Below, in pieces: positions 7,499 through 9,207 of a stretch of 9,207 bases of DNA; position 1 is the stretch's first letter, and the number at the start of each line of letters is the position of its first letter. The stretch is from positions 7,054 to 16,260 of the forward strand of contig PKWK01000176.1 of NCBI GenBank assembly GCA_003133205.1. The letters run 5' to 3'. The notes below the pieces were generated by a model. It made no database searches and had not been told where the DNA came from. It saw only the letters and a program-made list of their open reading frames with translations. The stretch is from Granulicella sp. (GTDB lineage: Bacteria; Acidobacteriota; Terriglobia; Terriglobales; Acidobacteriaceae). Made by a program: the position numbers and the translations under genes.

Positions 7499-7888
7499 CT
7501 ATACCCGCAAGGGCGCCAATCCGCGCACGAGGCCCGAAGCAGGCTCCCCTTTGGTTCCCTTCGCGGCATCGCGAACCACCTGTTCGAGCGTGGAAAGATA
7601 TTCGAGATAGCGTTTGCGGCCGGAGTTCGTGATGCGGCAAATCGTCAGCGGACGATTGCGTTCATGTCCCTTCACGATCTCGACGAGCTTTGCCTTTTCC
7701 AGCACGCTCAGATGCCGGCTCAAATTCCCGTCTGTCAGAGCGCATAGCTCTTTGAGTTCGCCAAAGGTCAGTCCCCTGGGATTCGTGATCAGAGACGTGA
7801 GCACGCTCAGGCGGGCGCGCTCGTGAATCACCCGATCCAGGCCCTCGTAGGCGAAACGCCCTTCTCTGCCGGAAGCCTTGGCGTTCAT
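7499..7888 (-). CDS. Winged-helix transcriptional regulator (HTH_34/MarR-like)
   Basis: This small 129-residue DNA-binding protein is probably a dimeric local repressor. Residues about 16-100 form one winged-helix domain. Helix 1 is LDRVIHERARLSVLTSLI (17-34). The helix-turn-helix is LTFGELKELCALTDGNLSRHLSVLEKAKLV (40-69), with recognition helix DGNLSRHLSVLEKA. The wing is KGHERNRPLTICRIT (73-87), followed by the helix NSGRKRYLEYLSTLEQVV (88-105). This is the pattern of the winged-helix DNA-binding family PF13601, which I recall beside CreD genes. There is no ligand domain and no metal-binding cysteine cluster. ATG 7888 has AAGGAGG seven bases upstream and overlaps the stop of the membrane-protein gene in an ATGA, so the two are translationally coupled. 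The two palindromes flanking the operon's transcription and creD starts are the likely targets, implying autoregulation. Confidence 0.9.
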   Translation of the reverse strand: MNAKASGREGRFAYEGLDRVIHERARLSVLTSLITNPRGLTFGELKELCALTDGNLSRHLSVLEKAKLVEIVKGHERNRPLTICRITNSGRKRYLEYLSTLEQVVRDAAKGTKGEPASGLVRGLAPLRV

Positions 7889-8493
7889 CGCGGCCCCTCC
7901 TTCGCAGCGAAGAGCAGAATCCCTGCCACGAGCAACTGTCCTGCTCCGTATGGAATGCCCATGGCCCACGGCGAGAGCGCGCGGCCATCCGCCAGCGCGA
8001 TGCAGAACAGTCCCGTCAGCAGGTACCACGCCCCCGCTGCGGCAATCGGTCGCGGCAGAAAACGGCACGACGCAAACACACCCAGGCTGAAAACAATCTG
8101 CCAGATTCCAGGAAGCATCCACAGCGCCGCTGGAACATAGCGCACGAGCACCAGAGTCACCAGCGCGCCCGCACCGGCCGACGGCAGAAACTGCTCCACG
8201 GCCATGCGAATCATCTCATCCGCCATCCCCGAATGAATGCGGCGCGAGCGCGTGTGCATCTGCGCCCCGATGAGTGCGGCGGAGAGGATGGCAGTGGTAA
8301 TCCAGATCCCGAGATATGCCGCAATATGATTCGCCGGATCCGGCAGCCACAGCGCCTGCGCCCCGGCTGCCGCAACGGCGAAGACACCCGTGCTCGCGAG
8401 CGTGGCGGGACCGTAGCCGTGGAATTCCGTGCTGCGGGCCATCTGCCTGCGGATGCTGCTGATGTCGCCAAGGGCTCTATTGAGATCGTTCAT
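7885..8493 (-). CDS. Unrecognised six-helix membrane protein in the creD operon
   Basis: I do not recognise a named family. The 202-residue protein has a short, polar N-terminal segment (1-27) with no signal peptide. Six hydrophobic segments follow at about 28-49, 57-78, 104-124, 126-145, 149-168 and 178-197. A basic, Met/Glu-containing cytoplasmic loop lies between helices 2 and 3 (HTRSRRIHSGMADEMIRMAVE, 80-100). No catalytic motif is apparent. ATG 8493 was chosen because the operator and -10 region lie just upstream; the earlier in-frame ATG at 8562 would precede the -35. Only a weak GTGAG ribosome-binding site is seen. It is the first gene of the operon and overlaps the regulator start by four bases. 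Possible roles are a sensor or a partner of the regulator or of CreD; this is inference from context only. Confidence 0.82.
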   Translation of the reverse strand: MNDLNRALGDISSIRRQMARSTEFHGYGPATLASTGVFAVAAAGAQALWLPDPANHIAAYLGIWITTAILSAALIGAQMHTRSRRIHSGMADEMIRMAVEQFLPSAGAGALVTLVLVRYVPAALWMLPGIWQIVFSLGVFASCRFLPRPIAAAGAWYLLTGLFCIALADGRALSPWAMGIPYGAGQLLVAGILLFAAKEGPR

Positions 8494-8502
8494 GCGGCGC
8501 TC

Positions 8503-8519
8503 ACTTTGTATTGCAAAGT
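8503..8519. promoter_or_regulatory. Palindromic operator at the creD-operon promoter
   Basis: ACTTTGTATTGCAAAGT is an inverted repeat with one mismatch between its eight-base arms and one central base. It lies 10 bases before the membrane-protein start codon and overlaps the predicted -10. Together with the site at 7465-7481 it defines ACTTTGYAYTGCAAAGT. Position and symmetry fit repression by the winged-helix regulator. Confidence 0.75.
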
Positions 8520-8544
8520 AAACCGATGGCCATGTGCTTGTCAA
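8517..8544 (-). promoter_or_regulatory. Sigma-70 promoter of the creD operon
   Basis: On the - strand a perfect TTGACA (8544-8539) is followed after 16 bases by TTTACT (8522-8517, four of six -10 bases); TACTTT with 18-base spacing is an alternative. Transcription would start near 8510, inside the operator, with a leader of about 17 bases. Confidence 0.6.
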
Positions 8545-8615
8545 ATGTCGCTGATTCGTCACCCCTCCTTGCCGCCCATCGCGGAACCTGAGAGCATCTT
8601 GGTTAAGGCGGTGCG

Positions 8616-9207
8616 ATGGCTTTCGATAACGTCAAGGGTATTTTGAACATCGGCTCTCCGATCAGCAGCTACAAATTGCTGCTGATGCAAGGCATGCTCT
8701 CGCGGCCAAAGTACAGCTCGCTCTTTCGCGCCCTGCTGCAACCATTCGTGAGAGCCGGGCGAATCGCTGTGAAATACCGCTGCCACAATCGGATGCTCAA
8801 GTCGTTCGTGCGCATGTCCGAGCTGGAAAGCGACTTCTACAGCACACGCGAACTGGGCGTCAGCGACGTCTACTCGCTCGACTTCGCCTTTCATCCCGAT
8901 CTTGTAATCGATGGTGGAGGCAACATCGGCATGTTTACGCTCAGGGCGACGGCAGGCCTTGCAGCAGCCGGCGATACTGCGGTGAGGTATACCGTTTGCG
9001 AACCTGTGCCGCAGAATCTCGAACAGATCCGCACCCATCTCGCGCTTAACGGAGTGCAGGCTGGCATCATGCCTGTCTGTCTCGGGGGCACGCCCCGGAC
9101 CATTCCCTTCTACTGCCGCGAGGCCAACCAGAGCAGCTTCGACTCCACAAAGCCATACAGAAGCGTGATGGAGATCCCGGTCGTAACGCAATATAAGAAG
9201 GCGCCCC
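8616..9207 (+). CDS. FkbM-family SAM-dependent methyltransferase (3' end outside window)
   Basis: The frame opens at ATG 8616 and stays open to the last base, giving 197 complete codons. AAGG at 8605-8608 is seven bases upstream. The SAM-binding motif I is VIDGGGNIGMFTLRA at 97-111. The acidic residue after strand 2 is Glu129 in TVCEPVPQNLEQI (126-138), followed by LALNGV (142-147). This is the standard opening of the Methyltransf_21/FkbM fold. Members O-methylate sugars, polyketides or other small molecules; the substrate is unknown, but surface-glycan methylation would fit the flippase and glycosyltransferase nearby. The gene is divergent from the creD operon with 122 bases between starts. 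Its codons (TTG, CGA, AGA, AGG, GTA, GGA) are looser than those of rpoD or dnaG, which may signal transfer. About 90 residues precede motif I. Confidence 0.88.
   Translation, partial: MAFDNVKGILNIGSPISSYKLLLMQGMLSRPKYSSLFRALLQPFVRAGRIAVKYRCHNRMLKSFVRMSELESDFYSTRELGVSDVYSLDFAFHPDLVIDGGGNIGMFTLRATAGLAAAGDTAVRYTVCEPVPQNLEQIRTHLALNGVQAGIMPVCLGGTPRTIPFYCREANQSSFDSTKPYRSVMEIPVVTQYKKAP

Noticed and set aside
7441..7569. Longer creD start at 7569 or at the ATG near 7485
   Set aside because: These would overlap the regulator gene or run across the operator, and they lack the GGAGG that precedes GTG 7440.
7889..8122. Extension of the regulator frame up to 8122
   Set aside because: It lies inside the membrane-protein gene; ATG 7888 has a perfect AAGGAGG and fits the family length.
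8559..9191. 210-codon - strand frame opposite the FkbM gene
   Set aside because: The + strand frame has clear methyltransferase motifs; the antisense protein has none.
1..9207. tRNA, rRNA, CRISPR arrays, transposase or integrase genes
   Set aside because: Looked for on both strands by eye; none seen.

Overview
The window looks like a stretch of chromosome from a GC-rich bacterium, most likely an Acidobacteriota (Terriglobia/Acidobacteriaceae-like). That assignment rests on the character of the primase and sigma-factor proteins and on a CreD operon controlled by a winged-helix regulator. It is recognition from memory, not a database result. No mobile-element gene, rRNA, tRNA or CRISPR array is visible.

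Layout, left to right. The 3' part of dnaG (DNA primase) enters from the left edge on the + strand. Two surface-polysaccharide genes follow on the same strand: a Wzx-like multispanning exporter, whose only plausible start is a non-standard ATC codon, and a GT4-type glycosyltransferase. Directly after the glycosyltransferase stop codon lies the C-terminal half of an AbrB/MazE-type antitoxin, a gene remnant with no toxin beside it. Next comes a roughly 230-base structured leader and rpoD, the primary sigma factor. dnaG and rpoD are often close neighbours (the macromolecular-synthesis arrangement), so the polysaccharide pair and the antitoxin scrap look like an insertion between two housekeeping genes. 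rpoD ends in a small perfect palindrome followed by a strong intrinsic terminator.

The next block is on the - strand. Read 5' to 3', it is an operon of an unnamed six-helix membrane protein, a winged-helix (HTH_34/MarR-like) regulator that overlaps it by ATGA, and creD, which encodes an inner-membrane envelope protein. Two nearly identical 17-bp palindromes, ACTTTGYAYTGCAAAGT, sit upstream of the first gene (over its -10) and just upstream of creD. Nothing else in the window explains them, and they are the best candidates for the regulator's own operators. This replaces the CreBC two-component control known for E. coli creD and is the most coherent possibly undescribed circuit here.

At the right edge, divergent from that operon, a + strand FkbM-family methyltransferase gene begins and runs off the window. 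Its codon use is less GC-biased than its neighbours. With the flippase and glycosyltransferase, it suggests that surface-glycan genes are scattered around this housekeeping locus.
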